Below are positions 1 through 9,224 of a stretch of DNA of 22,500 bases, piece after piece. Below the pieces are notes generated by a model, which saw only the letters and a program-made list of their open reading frames with translations, had not been told where the DNA came from and did not search any database. The translations under genes and the position numbers were made by a program. Origin of the DNA: a virus; the IMG/VR virus record IMGVR_UViG_3300025671_000587, positions 1 through 22,500 of that record. The stretch is one strand, 5' to 3'. Numbering within the stretch: position 1 is the stretch's first letter; the number at the start of each line of letters is the position of its first letter.

Positions 1-761
1 GCTTCTGCGATTCTCTTTCTTTCCTCTGCTTCCTTCTTCTCTTGTTCTATACGTTTAGTAGCTTCTTCTTCTAACTTCTTAGTAGCTTCTTCTTCTGCAG
101 CTAAATTCTCTTCATACTTCTTTTGTAGTACTTCTGATGATGCACGAGAAGCTTCATCTATTTCTTTTTGTCCTACACCTAAGAACCTAGCAAACCTTTG
201 GAAACCAGCAGCTGCTTTATCTAATAATTCTATAAAGAACTCAAAGATAGGGAATGCTACTTTCTCTATAAGTGCAAATACAGGTCCGAGTATCTTACCA
301 AATGCTTCTGATGCTTTGTTTAATAACTCTTGTCCTCTTTCTGTTTTACTTAGGGATTCTCTAAAGGCAAGGAATAAACCTGCAAGAAGGGTAACCACTG
401 CGATGATTGGGTTTGCTGCAAGAACTTTCAAACCACCATCTAATCCTTTTAAAGATTGTCCTACTAAACCAACAATACCTGGTTGTTCTGCAAGAGCATC
501 TGAGAATCTACGAGAAGTTATCTCAGTATCTTCTAATTGTCTTTCTAAGGTGTTAAGTTCTTTTCTTAATCTTTTAAACTCTACCTTATCTCCATCTAAC
601 TTTGCTTTTTGTAATGCCTTACGAGTTTTCTCAATTACTGCACCAATATCTTCAAAACCTTCGATAGTTTCATCTAAGTTTTTATTTAGTTTAGCTAACT
701 GGTCAGTACCTTTGGTATCAACATCAACAACTGCTCTGTATGTAGTAGTATTATCTGCCAT
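1..761 (-). CDS. Tape measure protein, N-terminal 253 residues (runs off the window)
   Basis: This frame is open from an ATG at 761 to the window edge with no stop. The N-terminus reads MADNTTTYRAVVDVDTKGTD, which is typical of phage tape measure proteins. It is followed by long charged helices with coiled-coil spacing (about residues 20-90, including KLNKNLDETIEGFED). Next come hydrophobic segments at about 110-135 (NPIIAVVTLLAGLFLAF) and about 155-175 (PVFALIEKVAFPIFEFFIEL). A run of Glu/Lys/Ala helix reaches the edge (EEATKKLEEEATKRIEQEKK). Tape measure proteins set tail length and leave the tail during DNA injection; the hydrophobic segments are usual for the family. The start is supported by AAGAGA about 7 nt upstream and by a TAATG overlap with the preceding 44-residue ORF. 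A tape measure implies a siphovirus- or myovirus-like long tail. The C-terminus, where any lytic domain would lie, is not visible. Confidence 0.85.
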   Translation of the reverse strand, partial: MADNTTTYRAVVDVDTKGTDQLAKLNKNLDETIEGFEDIGAVIEKTRKALQKAKLDGDKVEFKRLRKELNTLERQLEDTEITSRRFSDALAEQPGIVGLVGQSLKGLDGGLKVLAANPIIAVVTLLAGLFLAFRESLSKTERGQELLNKASEAFGKILGPVFALIEKVAFPIFEFFIELLDKAAAGFQRFARFLGVGQKEIDEASRASSEVLQKKYEENLAAEEEATKKLEEEATKRIEQEKKEAEERKRIAE

Positions 762-895
762 TATAATCTCTTGAATAGATTTTTAACACCTTTCCAATCG
801 TGAGGTATCTGATACTTACCTTTAGCAGTATCTACATCTTTGGAAACAGAGTAGAAATCATCCATCTTTAATAAATCTATTATGTTCTTTATCAT
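761..895 (-). CDS. Small 44-residue ORF just before the tape measure gene
   Basis: A short ORF runs from the ATG at 893-895 to a TAA whose last A is also the first base of the tape measure ATG (TAATG), suggesting translational coupling. The product starts MIKNIIDLLKMDDFYSVSKD, contains KGKYQIPHDWKGVKNLF and is basic at the C-terminus. It fills the gap between the 173-residue tail protein, which stops at 911, and the tape measure. I do not recognise a family. A TTGTTATAA element lies just upstream of the ATG. The close packing makes it likely to be translated, but I see no clear Shine-Dalgarno sequence. It is probably a small virion or assembly factor, judged from position only. Confidence 0.5.
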   Translation of the reverse strand: MIKNIIDLLKMDDFYSVSKDVDTAKGKYQIPHDWKGVKNLFKRL

Positions 896-910
896 AACTT
901 TATAACAAGT

Positions 911-1432
911 TTAATCTAAACTATCCTTTATGATAGGTCCAAGTAATTGTAGTTTACAATCACCAGTCTTTAGGTTATAATCGTTTATCGCTCTTAAATG
1001 AAAGTGAGAACCTTTAAATAATACAATATCGTTTAACTTTAAATTGATAAACATATTGAAAGGTAAGTTTGCCTCACATTCTATAAATCTTGTTTTAGGG
1101 TTATATAATAACTCTATATATGTACTCCAATACTTTGTGTATAGTGTATCTGTTGGTAAAGAACCATAAGCAGTTCCTTCGTTAAAGAATAACATTGATT
1201 CAGATGTAGAATCAGGTGTTTCATCTACTGAACCACTTGAATAATGGTCAAAGTAAGGAAAATGACCTGGTCTACCTACAAATTGAGAAAACCTATCTTC
1301 AGATAATCTTTTTAAAACAAAAGAAGGTGATACTGTTTTTAACCCATTATAGAAAAATACTCTTGGGTTAACAGTTGCAGAATCAAAGTTCTCGTTTGAT
1401 ATAAAAGTTGGTATGTATAATCCTTGTGCCAT
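911..1432 (-). CDS. Tail tip/baseplate-hub-like protein, C-terminal-half homologue (173 aa)
   Basis: The product has the sequence style of the C-terminal part of Bacteroidota phage tail proteins. NPRVFFYNGLK lies near residue 23, FPYFDHYSSGS near 60, and LYTKYWSTYIELLYNPKTRF near 97-116. These are followed by LPFNMFINLKLNDIVLFKG and a closing KLQLLGPI. From memory of the family, these motifs normally sit at the end of one long tail protein whose first part resembles the 651-residue neighbour immediately upstream. Here they start in a new frame, with an ATG 4 nt after the neighbour's stop. I therefore read it as the separate C-terminal half of a split tail-hub gene. It probably works at the tail tip with the 651- and 433-residue proteins. 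There is no signal peptide or membrane segment. Function is by family resemblance, not by a catalytic motif. Confidence 0.6.
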   Translation of the reverse strand: MAQGLYIPTFISNENFDSATVNPRVFFYNGLKTVSPSFVLKRLSEDRFSQFVGRPGHFPYFDHYSSGSVDETPDSTSESMLFFNEGTAYGSLPTDTLYTKYWSTYIELLYNPKTRFIECEANLPFNMFINLKLNDIVLFKGSHFHLRAINDYNLKTGDCKLQLLGPIIKDSLD

Positions 1433-1436
1433 AATT

Positions 1437-3392
1437 TTAACAATTTCCTAATGATGATATAATTTCTCCTGACCAATAGTTTACATAGAACAGATTACCA
1501 TTTGAGTTATCTCTAACAACACTATAATAACGTAATGGTTGAGTTAATGCACTATCCCAATAAAGAACATCTCCAATTGCAAGAGCTCCACTTGATGTTG
1601 TATAAGCAACCCCTATAAACCTACCATCATTACAAATAGTTGTAGATGAGTTATTATAAGTTATAGCATGAGCATATGCTGTTGGTGCTCCAGTTCCAGT
1701 TCCACCTGTACCTTCAATGTATCTTAAAGGTGAAGAAGCAAATACAGGCATTATATCTATCTTACCTTGTGAGAACTGATTCTCTGTATCCTTGTATATA
1801 GATGCTCCATACTTTCTAAGGTTAACATCGTTAAAGTTTCTTGCAAGATAATCTTTACCAAGAGTATCAGTAAACTCTAATTCATTAACTGCTAGGTTAT
1901 TAGCAGGAGTTACTTTAAGAGTTTTATCCATCTTAATGAATTGAGTTAAATCTTTGGTGTTACCTGATTTATACCAATCATTAAAAGTTTCTATCTCAAA
2001 CTGATTAACGTTTAATTTTGATGGGGTAATTACAAGGTTGAACTTCTTCTGCAATCCTTTAATGAAATCTAAACAAGTGATACCATTCTCTCCAAATGGC
2101 ATATTTCTTGGAATCTCCATCACTCTCCAATCAGCTGCAAAGTTTAGTTTAGTAACTTCTATATAAGATTCTGTATTTCCATCCTTTGCAATTGTGATAT
2201 TAAAATCACCACTACCAACAATAGAATATTTTGCTTTGAATTGATAAGCACCTGCATCTATTACAGTTGGTGTATTATTTATCCAAGTTTCTTCAAGAGT
2301 ATAAGATTTATCACCAATAGATTCCAACTGTGAATAAGTTTCTCTAAGATATTTGTTTATCTCATCTACATCTATTGATTCGGTATCACTACCACTAATC
2401 ATAGCAACTTGTAGTTGAGGATAACCTAATCCTCCACCTGTGGTAGAACCTGATACTTGCATTTGTAATTTAATATTACCACTTAAAACATCTTTCTGTG
2501 CTAAGTTATAAGTTGCATTAGCAGACATTACAAATGATTCATCTGATTCTATATTATCGAACTCTAAAGTTGTATAAGTAGATGTATTTAAAACAATATC
2601 AGTAGTTGAACCTGAGATAGGTGATATCTTTACTTTACCATAAGTTTCTAAATCTACATCATCGAACTCTGCATATTGTTTGTTTCTATCACAAATCATG
2701 TAGATATTATCCCACATAGGTTGTGCAAAGAATGATGAAGTGTAGGTATATCCAAACTCTTCAAAGATTTTATCTACAACTTTCTTAACTCTAATAGCAG
2801 GTTTAAAATCTTGAGTAGTTAACGCACCATTAGAATTATCTATACCGAATTGTCCAGGTTGTGCTGATGCTTGGTAGATATATCCACTACCATAATCTGC
2901 AAGAGGATAAACAATATCACCATTAAATAAATGACCTGCCCATGAACCTGTTATAGCATCATAAGATGCTGTGTGATTATATACAGATAATCCACTTATA
3001 TCTGTAAGAAAGTTTGTTTGTAAATCTCTTGAGAAGTTAGAAAGAGAACCATATAAAGAGATATCATAAGATTCTACTTTGTTGTTTACTACATTTACTG
3101 CGTTTAATTGTAGATAACCTTGAACTAACAAATATCCACTAATCTCAATATAACACTCTACTTTTTGAGATTCTTGAAACAAAAAGGGTGTATCAATATC
3201 AATATCGTAAGCAAGTTGAAAGAATGAGTTATTTCTTTTAGAGCCAGGTATAGTTAACTGCCTTGTAAAATCAGAGGGTAGTTTATCTATATCAAATAAA
3301 CCTGTGGAGTTATTGGATACTAAAACTTCCTCATCTTGGAAAGTATCTAACTCAACATCATTCGCTATTATTCTAAAGAAGTAATTGGTCAT
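1437..3392 (-). CDS. Tail tip/baseplate-hub-like protein with added C-terminal module (651 aa)
   Basis: The N-terminus (MTNYFFRIIANDVELDTFQD, then SDFTRQLTIPGSKRNNSFF near residues 40-58) matches what I know of large tail proteins of Bacteroidota phages, which occupy a tail-hub position next to the tape measure gene. A middle region at about 200-240 contains KVVDKIFEEFGYTYTSSFF, and CLDFIKGLQKKFNLVITP near 445-460 is another family-like segment. After about residue 545 the style changes. A Gly/Thr-rich linker (GTGGTGTGAPTAYA) leads to a roughly 75-residue module with CNDGRFIGVAY, DVLYWDSALTQPLRYY and a terminal GNC. I read that as a grafted beta-rich surface module. The ATG overlaps the upstream gene's stop by 1 nt (TAATG). 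The next gene, only 4 nt downstream in another frame, carries what looks like the missing C-terminal half. Confidence 0.65.
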   Translation of the reverse strand: MTNYFFRIIANDVELDTFQDEEVLVSNNSTGLFDIDKLPSDFTRQLTIPGSKRNNSFFQLAYDIDIDTPFLFQESQKVECYIEISGYLLVQGYLQLNAVNVVNNKVESYDISLYGSLSNFSRDLQTNFLTDISGLSVYNHTASYDAITGSWAGHLFNGDIVYPLADYGSGYIYQASAQPGQFGIDNSNGALTTQDFKPAIRVKKVVDKIFEEFGYTYTSSFFAQPMWDNIYMICDRNKQYAEFDDVDLETYGKVKISPISGSTTDIVLNTSTYTTLEFDNIESDESFVMSANATYNLAQKDVLSGNIKLQMQVSGSTTGGGLGYPQLQVAMISGSDTESIDVDEINKYLRETYSQLESIGDKSYTLEETWINNTPTVIDAGAYQFKAKYSIVGSGDFNITIAKDGNTESYIEVTKLNFAADWRVMEIPRNMPFGENGITCLDFIKGLQKKFNLVITPSKLNVNQFEIETFNDWYKSGNTKDLTQFIKMDKTLKVTPANNLAVNELEFTDTLGKDYLARNFNDVNLRKYGASIYKDTENQFSQGKIDIMPVFASSPLRYIEGTGGTGTGAPTAYAHAITYNNSSTTICNDGRFIGVAYTTSSGALAIGDVLYWDSALTQPLRYYSVVRDNSNGNLFYVNYWSGEIISSLGNC

Positions 3393-4693
3393 TATAAAGT
3401 TAGTTTATAAGGTGTTGAGAATCTAAACTCAAATGTATATTGTATTAATTTATCTGCAACTTTTGTCTTAAACTGTACTGTGTTGTTTGTTAGTACAAGT
3501 GGTAAGAAGGTTGCAAATAAACCATCCTCGTATATTGTTTCTTGTGGTTTAGCAGTTACTAAATATATCTCATCACTTACCAACATTCCTTTGAAGAAAT
3601 CGTTAAATTTTTCATCTATATAATCTGTGTTTACAGTAAGAGTTTCACTTCCTTCGGTATAATATAACTTATCACCTTTGAAAGTATCGTAGGTCGAATA
3701 TAAAGGGGTTTCTAAGGCGTTCTGTTTGTATGATTTAACTTGAGTAGAGAATGATTTTCTACTAACTAACCCAAAATCAAATTGTTCAAAAGCACCATAT
3801 CTGTTTTTAAATACAATTCTAACTGGATCATACTTCTTTTGACACTCATCTATTCTGAAATGAATTTTTTCACCAATTGGTTGGAACGATGAATCAGTTA
3901 CCTGTATTGATACACCTTCAGGCCCTTGTGCTGACATTGAAGCAAACATAAAAGGTTCAATTAAAGTTTCTACTGCAATCTGTGAAGATGTTGTATATGA
4001 ATCTGCAGTACCTAAAACTATATTATATCCTGTTTGTGTACCTTGCACTGGCCATTGTCTTATCTCTGCCAAATAAGTTTGTCCTTGAGTTGCATTATCT
4101 TTTAGATTGTAAACGGAAAAGTAATAAGGAATATCAAGATTCAATAAACTTTGTGTAGCATCATTAGGTATAGTACTTAGGATTGGATATTGTTCTACTG
4201 ATTCACTAAATGGTGTAGTGGATGTTAAACCTTCATTACCTGTTCTTTCACCCCATAGGTTATAACCAGGTAAAGCAACAAAGTTATCCCAACCACTAAC
4301 TGATTGATGTGATGTTGTTACATAAGTTTGTGTAGTTGTATTTAAGTATTTACCATAAAACTCTGCGGTGAACCAACGATTTGCGTGTATAGGTTCTATA
4401 AATGTACCTTGGTATATATCAGCAAGAGATGCTGTCATTGTAGAGTTTAGAATTGGTGATAAATCAAATATAGTACCAGGATTACCTGTATAATCTGTTA
4501 CAGGAAACTTGTTTAGTATATATGAGGGTGAAGTAGGTTTATCTGTTGTAATATCACCTTGCCAAGTATATACATCACATACAAACTGATATGATGAACT
4601 TGTTGGAGCATCAGTAGTATCGTTTACTTGAAACATTACTGGTGATTCTACTAATGATGCCGTTGCTGGATAATTGAGTATAGTTACAGCCAT
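3392..4693 (-). CDS. Tail protein, distal tail/baseplate type (433 aa)
   Basis: This beta-rich protein starts MAVTILNYPATASLVESPVM and contains segments characteristic of a conserved tail protein in Bacteroidota phages: SPVMFQVND near the N-terminus, an aromatic stretch around HANRWFTAEFYGKYL, and KKYDPVRIVFKNRYGAFEQF near residue 290-310, followed by FDFGLVSRKSF. The C-terminus (KLIQYTFEFRFSTPYKLTL) is also beta-like. It sits two genes before the tape measure and directly before the 651-residue tail protein, with which it shares one base (TAATG). A tail-tip role is the best inference. Upstream are a 50-bp gap and the leader TTAAAAAACGAGATATAACC, which resembles the leaders of the scaffold gene and the 120-residue gene. 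No enzymatic motif is visible. Confidence 0.6.
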   Translation of the reverse strand: MAVTILNYPATASLVESPVMFQVNDTTDAPTSSSYQFVCDVYTWQGDITTDKPTSPSYILNKFPVTDYTGNPGTIFDLSPILNSTMTASLADIYQGTFIEPIHANRWFTAEFYGKYLNTTTQTYVTTSHQSVSGWDNFVALPGYNLWGERTGNEGLTSTTPFSESVEQYPILSTIPNDATQSLLNLDIPYYFSVYNLKDNATQGQTYLAEIRQWPVQGTQTGYNIVLGTADSYTTSSQIAVETLIEPFMFASMSAQGPEGVSIQVTDSSFQPIGEKIHFRIDECQKKYDPVRIVFKNRYGAFEQFDFGLVSRKSFSTQVKSYKQNALETPLYSTYDTFKGDKLYYTEGSETLTVNTDYIDEKFNDFFKGMLVSDEIYLVTAKPQETIYEDGLFATFLPLVLTNNTVQFKTKVADKLIQYTFEFRFSTPYKLTL

Positions 4694-4743
4694 TGGTTAT
4701 ATCTCGTTTTTTAACATATAACCAACAAACAAAGAAATGTATG

Positions 4744-5187
4744 TTATGTAGTATCTACCTTAACACCTGCTTTTTCCATCTGTTCGTTGATATTATTAAA
4801 GAAAGAATCTAACTTACCTTGAACTACATTGGTATTGATGTATTGGTCTAATGCAAACTTAAACTCAGGTGATTCTGCAGCAATCTCTGCAAAGGGTCTC
4901 TTACCCATTTTGTATGTACCATTGTGTACATACTTTCCATAAGGTGCTCCATTGGGTGCGATATCAAAAGAAAATACAATCTGTTCTGTGTTCTTATCTT
5001 TTCTAAAGATGTTAGATATCCTATTCTCAGAAGCAATAGAACTAAGTAATCTACCAGTCTTGTATGCTTTAGATGAACCTGTCTTATAGTTTTTATAAGG
5101 TACACCAGGATTGATTGCTTGGAGTGCCTTATCTTTATAGACCTTTGCTACATCTTTTAAACTCTTTTGTTTACCTCGTATTGCCAT
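4744..5187 (-). CDS. HK97-gp10-like neck/tail completion protein (147 aa)
   Basis: The protein has the layout of the HK97 gp10-like family, small proteins at the head-tail joint. A basic N-terminal helix (MAIRGKQKSLKDVAKVYKDK) is followed by a TGRLLSSIASE segment near residue 45. Then comes the family-like core APYGKYVHNGTYKMGKRPF (about 80-98) and a closing amphipathic helix (SPEFKFALDQYINTNVVQGK). The Tyr-x-x-(x)-Val-His-x-Gly-Thr...Arg-Pro-Phe pattern is the strongest evidence. Its length is normal for the family. The ATG overlaps the stop of the upstream 1344-residue gene by 1 nt. An overlapping 85-residue ORF in another frame at 4848-5105 is a shadow of this gene. Confidence 0.65.
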   Translation of the reverse strand: MAIRGKQKSLKDVAKVYKDKALQAINPGVPYKNYKTGSSKAYKTGRLLSSIASENRISNIFRKDKNTEQIVFSFDIAPNGAPYGKYVHNGTYKMGKRPFAEIAAESPEFKFALDQYINTNVVQGKLDSFFNNINEQMEKAGVKVDTT

Positions 5188-8100
5188 TAGTACCTCGGAT
5201 ATAATAAATCATCGTTATGTCTCATCTCATCCCATGTTAGAGATGCTGTATAGATTGCAGTTAAGTTAAAGGTTGAATCATCACCTAAACCAATTGCAAT
5301 ATTACCAGAAACAGGTCTATCTTCTAAACAATCATTCCATCCACTTAAAGATGAAGTTACATTTGTCATAAATCTACCACCACCAAATGATGGAGTTCTA
5401 TCTTCATATATAAACAATGAGTTTTGAGATGCATTAGTATAACTTACAGTTCTGGTAGCTCCAGTACTAACTATACGTTCAAATGAATGAGTGTATGCAC
5501 ATAAATCAGTATCATAGTAAAGACTAACTAACTTTTTACTTGCAAATGGACTATAACCAGGCATATTAAAGGTAGTATTTGAATCTCTTCCGTTATATAA
5601 TTCAGCATCAGGATAATAAGAACCAGTTCCTACATAAGTAACAAGTAAACCTGTTGAACCTGTTACTGGTCCTATTGATGCAACAACATATCCTGTATTA
5701 TACCCTTCACCATCTTTTACTACTATTGTTGTACTTTCGTTGTTAAGGGGATTTACAAATGTAAATGGTTTATCTCCAATTGGGTCATTAACTTCTACTT
5801 CATATACATTAGCACTTGTTCTATTTCCATATGTTACACTATAATCAGAATAGTTTGTAGGTTGCCATGCAGGATAATATTGAGGTATATTTAATGATGA
5901 TGAGTTAAAGTTAAATGTCAACGATTTATCATCTATTGTTTCATTTACAGTAGCCGAACCACTATAACCATCAACATACCAAAGTAATTCATTTGTGTTT
6001 TGGTTATAAGAGAACTGAGATATATGGAATCCTTGTCTTGGTACAAAGTCTCCTGCTGTATCAGGTTCTGTTACAATTTCTGTATCACCTACTCTAATTA
6101 CAATTGCTTCATCGTAAGTTGCTCTATCACCTGCATACATACCAAATGATGATGTACCAAATGTTTCATCAGATATAAGTGGATATGAATTAGATGCAGT
6201 ATCATATATTACGTTATTACTAAACCAAGTAGTTATAACTGATATTTCAGATTGTGTTGATTCTGTTTCTGTGCTAATATATGGGTGTAATGAAGAACTT
6301 ATAACTTCTAACGAACCACTACCATCCAATACAGTAGTGTTATACTCCCATCCTTGTTCGTTTCCTAACGAAGCAGTACCTTCGTTCCATAAAGAATAAA
6401 CAAGAGAACCTGTACCATCATATGAATCTTTAGAGTACATATCGTAGTATTGTGATAAACCTCTATAAGTTATAAAATCAACAGGTGATGTGTTTGGTTT
6501 CCACTTGTAGTTAATGATAACTACTCCACTACCACCTTCACTATTTAAATTAGATGCACCACCTCCAGCACCATATTGTGTTCCTCTTGAATCACCATTT
6601 AATGAAGAATCTCCTCCTCCACCTCTACCACCATCAGATGGTCCGCCTGGTCCATATCCTGCACCACCACCTGCGAAATATATAGGTGTTCCTAATATTG
6701 AAGATTGAATACCATCTCCACCTTTTCCACCTTTTGCAGTAAGTCCTGCAGAACCGGATTCTCCATTTTGACCAGCTCCACCACCACCACCAGCAGAACC
6801 TGTTGGTTGTGTTAGTGAACCACTCCAACCATTTCCACCTGTTGTTTGTGCATTTGGATTATCAGGTACTTTCCAAGATACATTATATGGAGGGAGTAAA
6901 CTACTATTTTTATCTACACCGGCACCTCCACCCATAGAACCACTTACATCATTTGGAGCAGTTTGAATACCACCACTTGCTCCTTGTGCACCTTTATCTG
7001 CTATTATTTCATAATGAGATGCTGTAAATATTGTTTCTTCAGCGTAGTAGAATGGAGATTTATTACCACCTCTACCTGCTTGTATGTAGTAATCTCCTAT
7101 TTCATTACAAAGTTGTAAAGTGGTTTCAATAACTTGTCCAGCACCTCCACCACCACCATATACCCAAACATCTTGAGGGTCAATTGGTCTAGCATCTACA
7201 TATGCATCTCCTCCTGCTCCACCTCCACCAATTATTAAAACATTAGCATCGTTAAATCCGGATATTACTGAGAATGTTGCAAAAGAAGCTGTATTATCAA
7301 AAATATGATATTTGTATATCCATTCATTACCAATACCTGAACCACTAACGAATGTACCTTCTATACCACCACTTGCAGAAATAATACCAGGCTGTATTGG
7401 GTCACAATCATAATATGTGTAACAAGATGAACCTGTTGTGAAATCTACATTCTGGTCTTGGTACGATGTACTAAAAGATGCAGAAGGTAAGTAGTTAGAG
7501 TAAGGGATATCATCATCAAAATCATTTGAGAATGCACCAAAACGAGTTTCGAAGTAACTCTCACTATCATGGTTGTTGTATCTCGATGATGTAATGTAAT
7601 CTTGTGATGATGTCCAATGTATTGTTGTATCAGGATACTTGTAGTATGGAAGAGGGTTAGTTCTTCCACTAGAACCACTTATATCGAATCCTATGTATAT
7701 ACCAGCAGGTGCTGATTCCTTACAAGGTCCACAAGTTTCCCATCCTTCGAATGGAACGTATGCTTTACATTCTGAACCTGTTGTAAATGTTACAGTTCCA
7801 CTACCACTTGGTAATGAAGCCATTTGTTTTTCTGGTGAGAACTTATATTGGTCTGAACTACTAACAGGTAACTCTACCTCTCTCCACCATAGTTCAGCAG
7901 TTTTACTTCTACCACTTATGTACATATCAAAAGGTGTATCTAATGCACAGATACAAGCTTGTTTACCTGCAGGAACTGTAAGAGTTTCTATTCTTACTTC
8001 ACCACAAGGTATAAAACTAAATGTACCTCCTGTTGCTCCTCCATCTATATAATGTAATTTACCACTTGTTAATTGTGAGCCAGTTAATGCATATGTTATA

Positions 8101-9221
8101 ATTGCTTCACCTGGTGTTCCACTTGTATATCCTAAATCATCTATCCAACCACCTTGATTATATCCTGGAGGTGATGGTAAATCATAATTACTTAAAGGTA
8201 TATTAGCGGTTAATCCATTTCCCCCAACTCCTTTTACAAAGTTTCTTTGAGAACCAGATATAAAAAGGCCTTGAGGTGAGAAAGTACCTAAATTTTCATA
8301 AGTAAATTGTCCATTACCTCCTGGTGAATAATCTTCTTCATATCCTCTAATGAACTCTTCTATTTTTACTCCACCAGTTCTAGTACTAGTACCAGCACCA
8401 CCAGCTCCTCCACCTCCACCTGCACGAAGATTTGCAGGTACATTATCACCTCCATCGTTTCCTTGATTTCTAAAGGGATATTCTACTGAACCTGAATCTC
8501 CATTTGATGGAGAACATACAGAACCATCTGCACTATGACCACCTCCACCACCAGAACCACCATCTCCTGCGTTAAATGTTCTTATTTCGTAGTGTGGTCC
8601 TACTTGTCCACAATCATCGAATGGGTTAATAATCCACTCAGAATATGAACCAAATCCACCACCACCAGCTTTAATTAAAACAGAATCATAATCATATCTT
8701 GATGAGGTTGCAGAACCAGATGGTAAATCTGCATCATTGGCTAATCTAAATGGATATCTAAGTGTTGTATCTTCACCGTTTGAAAAAGTACCTTGATTGT
8801 TAAAATTAGTTGAATCAATAAATCCGTTTTGAAATCCACCTGCACCAATGGTGATTGGATATTTACCTGGTACAATTTGTAAAGAACCTGTTAGTTCTCT
8901 ATCAGGGTTTATAAATAAAACTCCACCAGCTCCACCACCACCTGCACCACCTAACATTCCACCTGCAGGGTAATTTGGTGGGTTCTGAGCTACTGATTGT
9001 GATGGAATAAATCCTCCACTACCTCCACCACCTACCATGAAGAGTTGAGTAGAATCAGTACAACCTTGATGAACTTCAAACTCATATTGGCCTGTGTTCC
9101 ATCCAAAGTAATGAACTCTACGAATCTGTGAACCTGTTATATAATCATATACAACATCTCCACCAGAAGCAGAGATTTCAGATGTTAAACAATCTTCTAA
9201 TACTGGCTTTGGTATGTACAT
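5187..9221 (-). CDS. Large glycine-rich virion adhesin/receptor-binding candidate (1344 aa)
   Basis: Several regions are visible. After a short lead, residues about 60-385 are glycine-rich, with repeated GGGGSGG and GGAGGGGAGG strings and the phrase YPITIGAGG. Residues about 390-650 form a non-glycine-rich region with Cys pairs (IPCGEV, ACICAL, WETCGPCKES, CYTYYDCDP) and much Ser/Gly. Residues about 660-905 are a second glycine-rich domain (LIIGGGGAGGDAY to GGSGVVIINYKW). From about 915 to the end the sequence looks like a concanavalin/LamG-type beta sandwich, closing with AIYTASLTWDEMRHNDDLL. Glycine-rich domains built this way are known in phage adhesins, where they form polyglycine-II bundles (for example gp38 of S16-like phages). 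Receptor binding is therefore the likely role. The gene lies between another fibre-like gene (3 nt away) and the neck gene (1-nt overlap). Several open frames inside it on either strand come from the repeated GGN codons. Confidence 0.7.
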   Translation of the reverse strand: MYIPKPVLEDCLTSEISASGGDVVYDYITGSQIRRVHYFGWNTGQYEFEVHQGCTDSTQLFMVGGGGSGGFIPSQSVAQNPPNYPAGGMLGGAGGGGAGGVLFINPDRELTGSLQIVPGKYPITIGAGGFQNGFIDSTNFNNQGTFSNGEDTTLRYPFRLANDADLPSGSATSSRYDYDSVLIKAGGGGFGSYSEWIINPFDDCGQVGPHYEIRTFNAGDGGSGGGGGHSADGSVCSPSNGDSGSVEYPFRNQGNDGGDNVPANLRAGGGGGAGGAGTSTRTGGVKIEEFIRGYEEDYSPGGNGQFTYENLGTFSPQGLFISGSQRNFVKGVGGNGLTANIPLSNYDLPSPPGYNQGGWIDDLGYTSGTPGEAIITYALTGSQLTSGKLHYIDGGATGGTFSFIPCGEVRIETLTVPAGKQACICALDTPFDMYISGRSKTAELWWREVELPVSSSDQYKFSPEKQMASLPSGSGTVTFTTGSECKAYVPFEGWETCGPCKESAPAGIYIGFDISGSSGRTNPLPYYKYPDTTIHWTSSQDYITSSRYNNHDSESYFETRFGAFSNDFDDDIPYSNYLPSASFSTSYQDQNVDFTTGSSCYTYYDCDPIQPGIISASGGIEGTFVSGSGIGNEWIYKYHIFDNTASFATFSVISGFNDANVLIIGGGGAGGDAYVDARPIDPQDVWVYGGGGGAGQVIETTLQLCNEIGDYYIQAGRGGNKSPFYYAEETIFTASHYEIIADKGAQGASGGIQTAPNDVSGSMGGGAGVDKNSSLLPPYNVSWKVPDNPNAQTTGGNGWSGSLTQPTGSAGGGGGAGQNGESGSAGLTAKGGKGGDGIQSSILGTPIYFAGGGAGYGPGGPSDGGRGGGGDSSLNGDSRGTQYGAGGGASNLNSEGGSGVVIINYKWKPNTSPVDFITYRGLSQYYDMYSKDSYDGTGSLVYSLWNEGTASLGNEQGWEYNTTVLDGSGSLEVISSSLHPYISTETESTQSEISVITTWFSNNVIYDTASNSYPLISDETFGTSSFGMYAGDRATYDEAIVIRVGDTEIVTEPDTAGDFVPRQGFHISQFSYNQNTNELLWYVDGYSGSATVNETIDDKSLTFNFNSSSLNIPQYYPAWQPTNYSDYSVTYGNRTSANVYEVEVNDPIGDKPFTFVNPLNNESTTIVVKDGEGYNTGYVVASIGPVTGSTGLLVTYVGTGSYYPDAELYNGRDSNTTFNMPGYSPFASKKLVSLYYDTDLCAYTHSFERIVSTGATRTVSYTNASQNSLFIYEDRTPSFGGGRFMTNVTSSLSGWNDCLEDRPVSGNIAIGLGDDSTFNLTAIYTASLTWDEMRHNDDLLYPRY

Positions 9222-9224
9222 ATC

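Noticed and set aside
316-774. Plus-strand open frame of 152 codons
   Set aside because: It is antisense to the tape measure gene, has Ser/Pro/Phe-rich composition from complementing helical codons, and no ribosome binding site or family resemblance.
6514-6708. Pro-rich plus-strand open frame
   Set aside because: It is the complement of glycine-rich GGN codons in the adhesin gene; the Pro runs are a direct consequence.
6634-6828. Trp/Arg-rich minus-strand open frame inside the adhesin gene
   Set aside because: It is an out-of-frame reading of GGTGGTGG-type codons (TGG gives Trp), with no plausible start context.
7693-8052. Plus-strand open frame of 119 codons opposite the adhesin gene
   Set aside because: Antisense to well-formed coding sequence, with no leader and no recognisable family.
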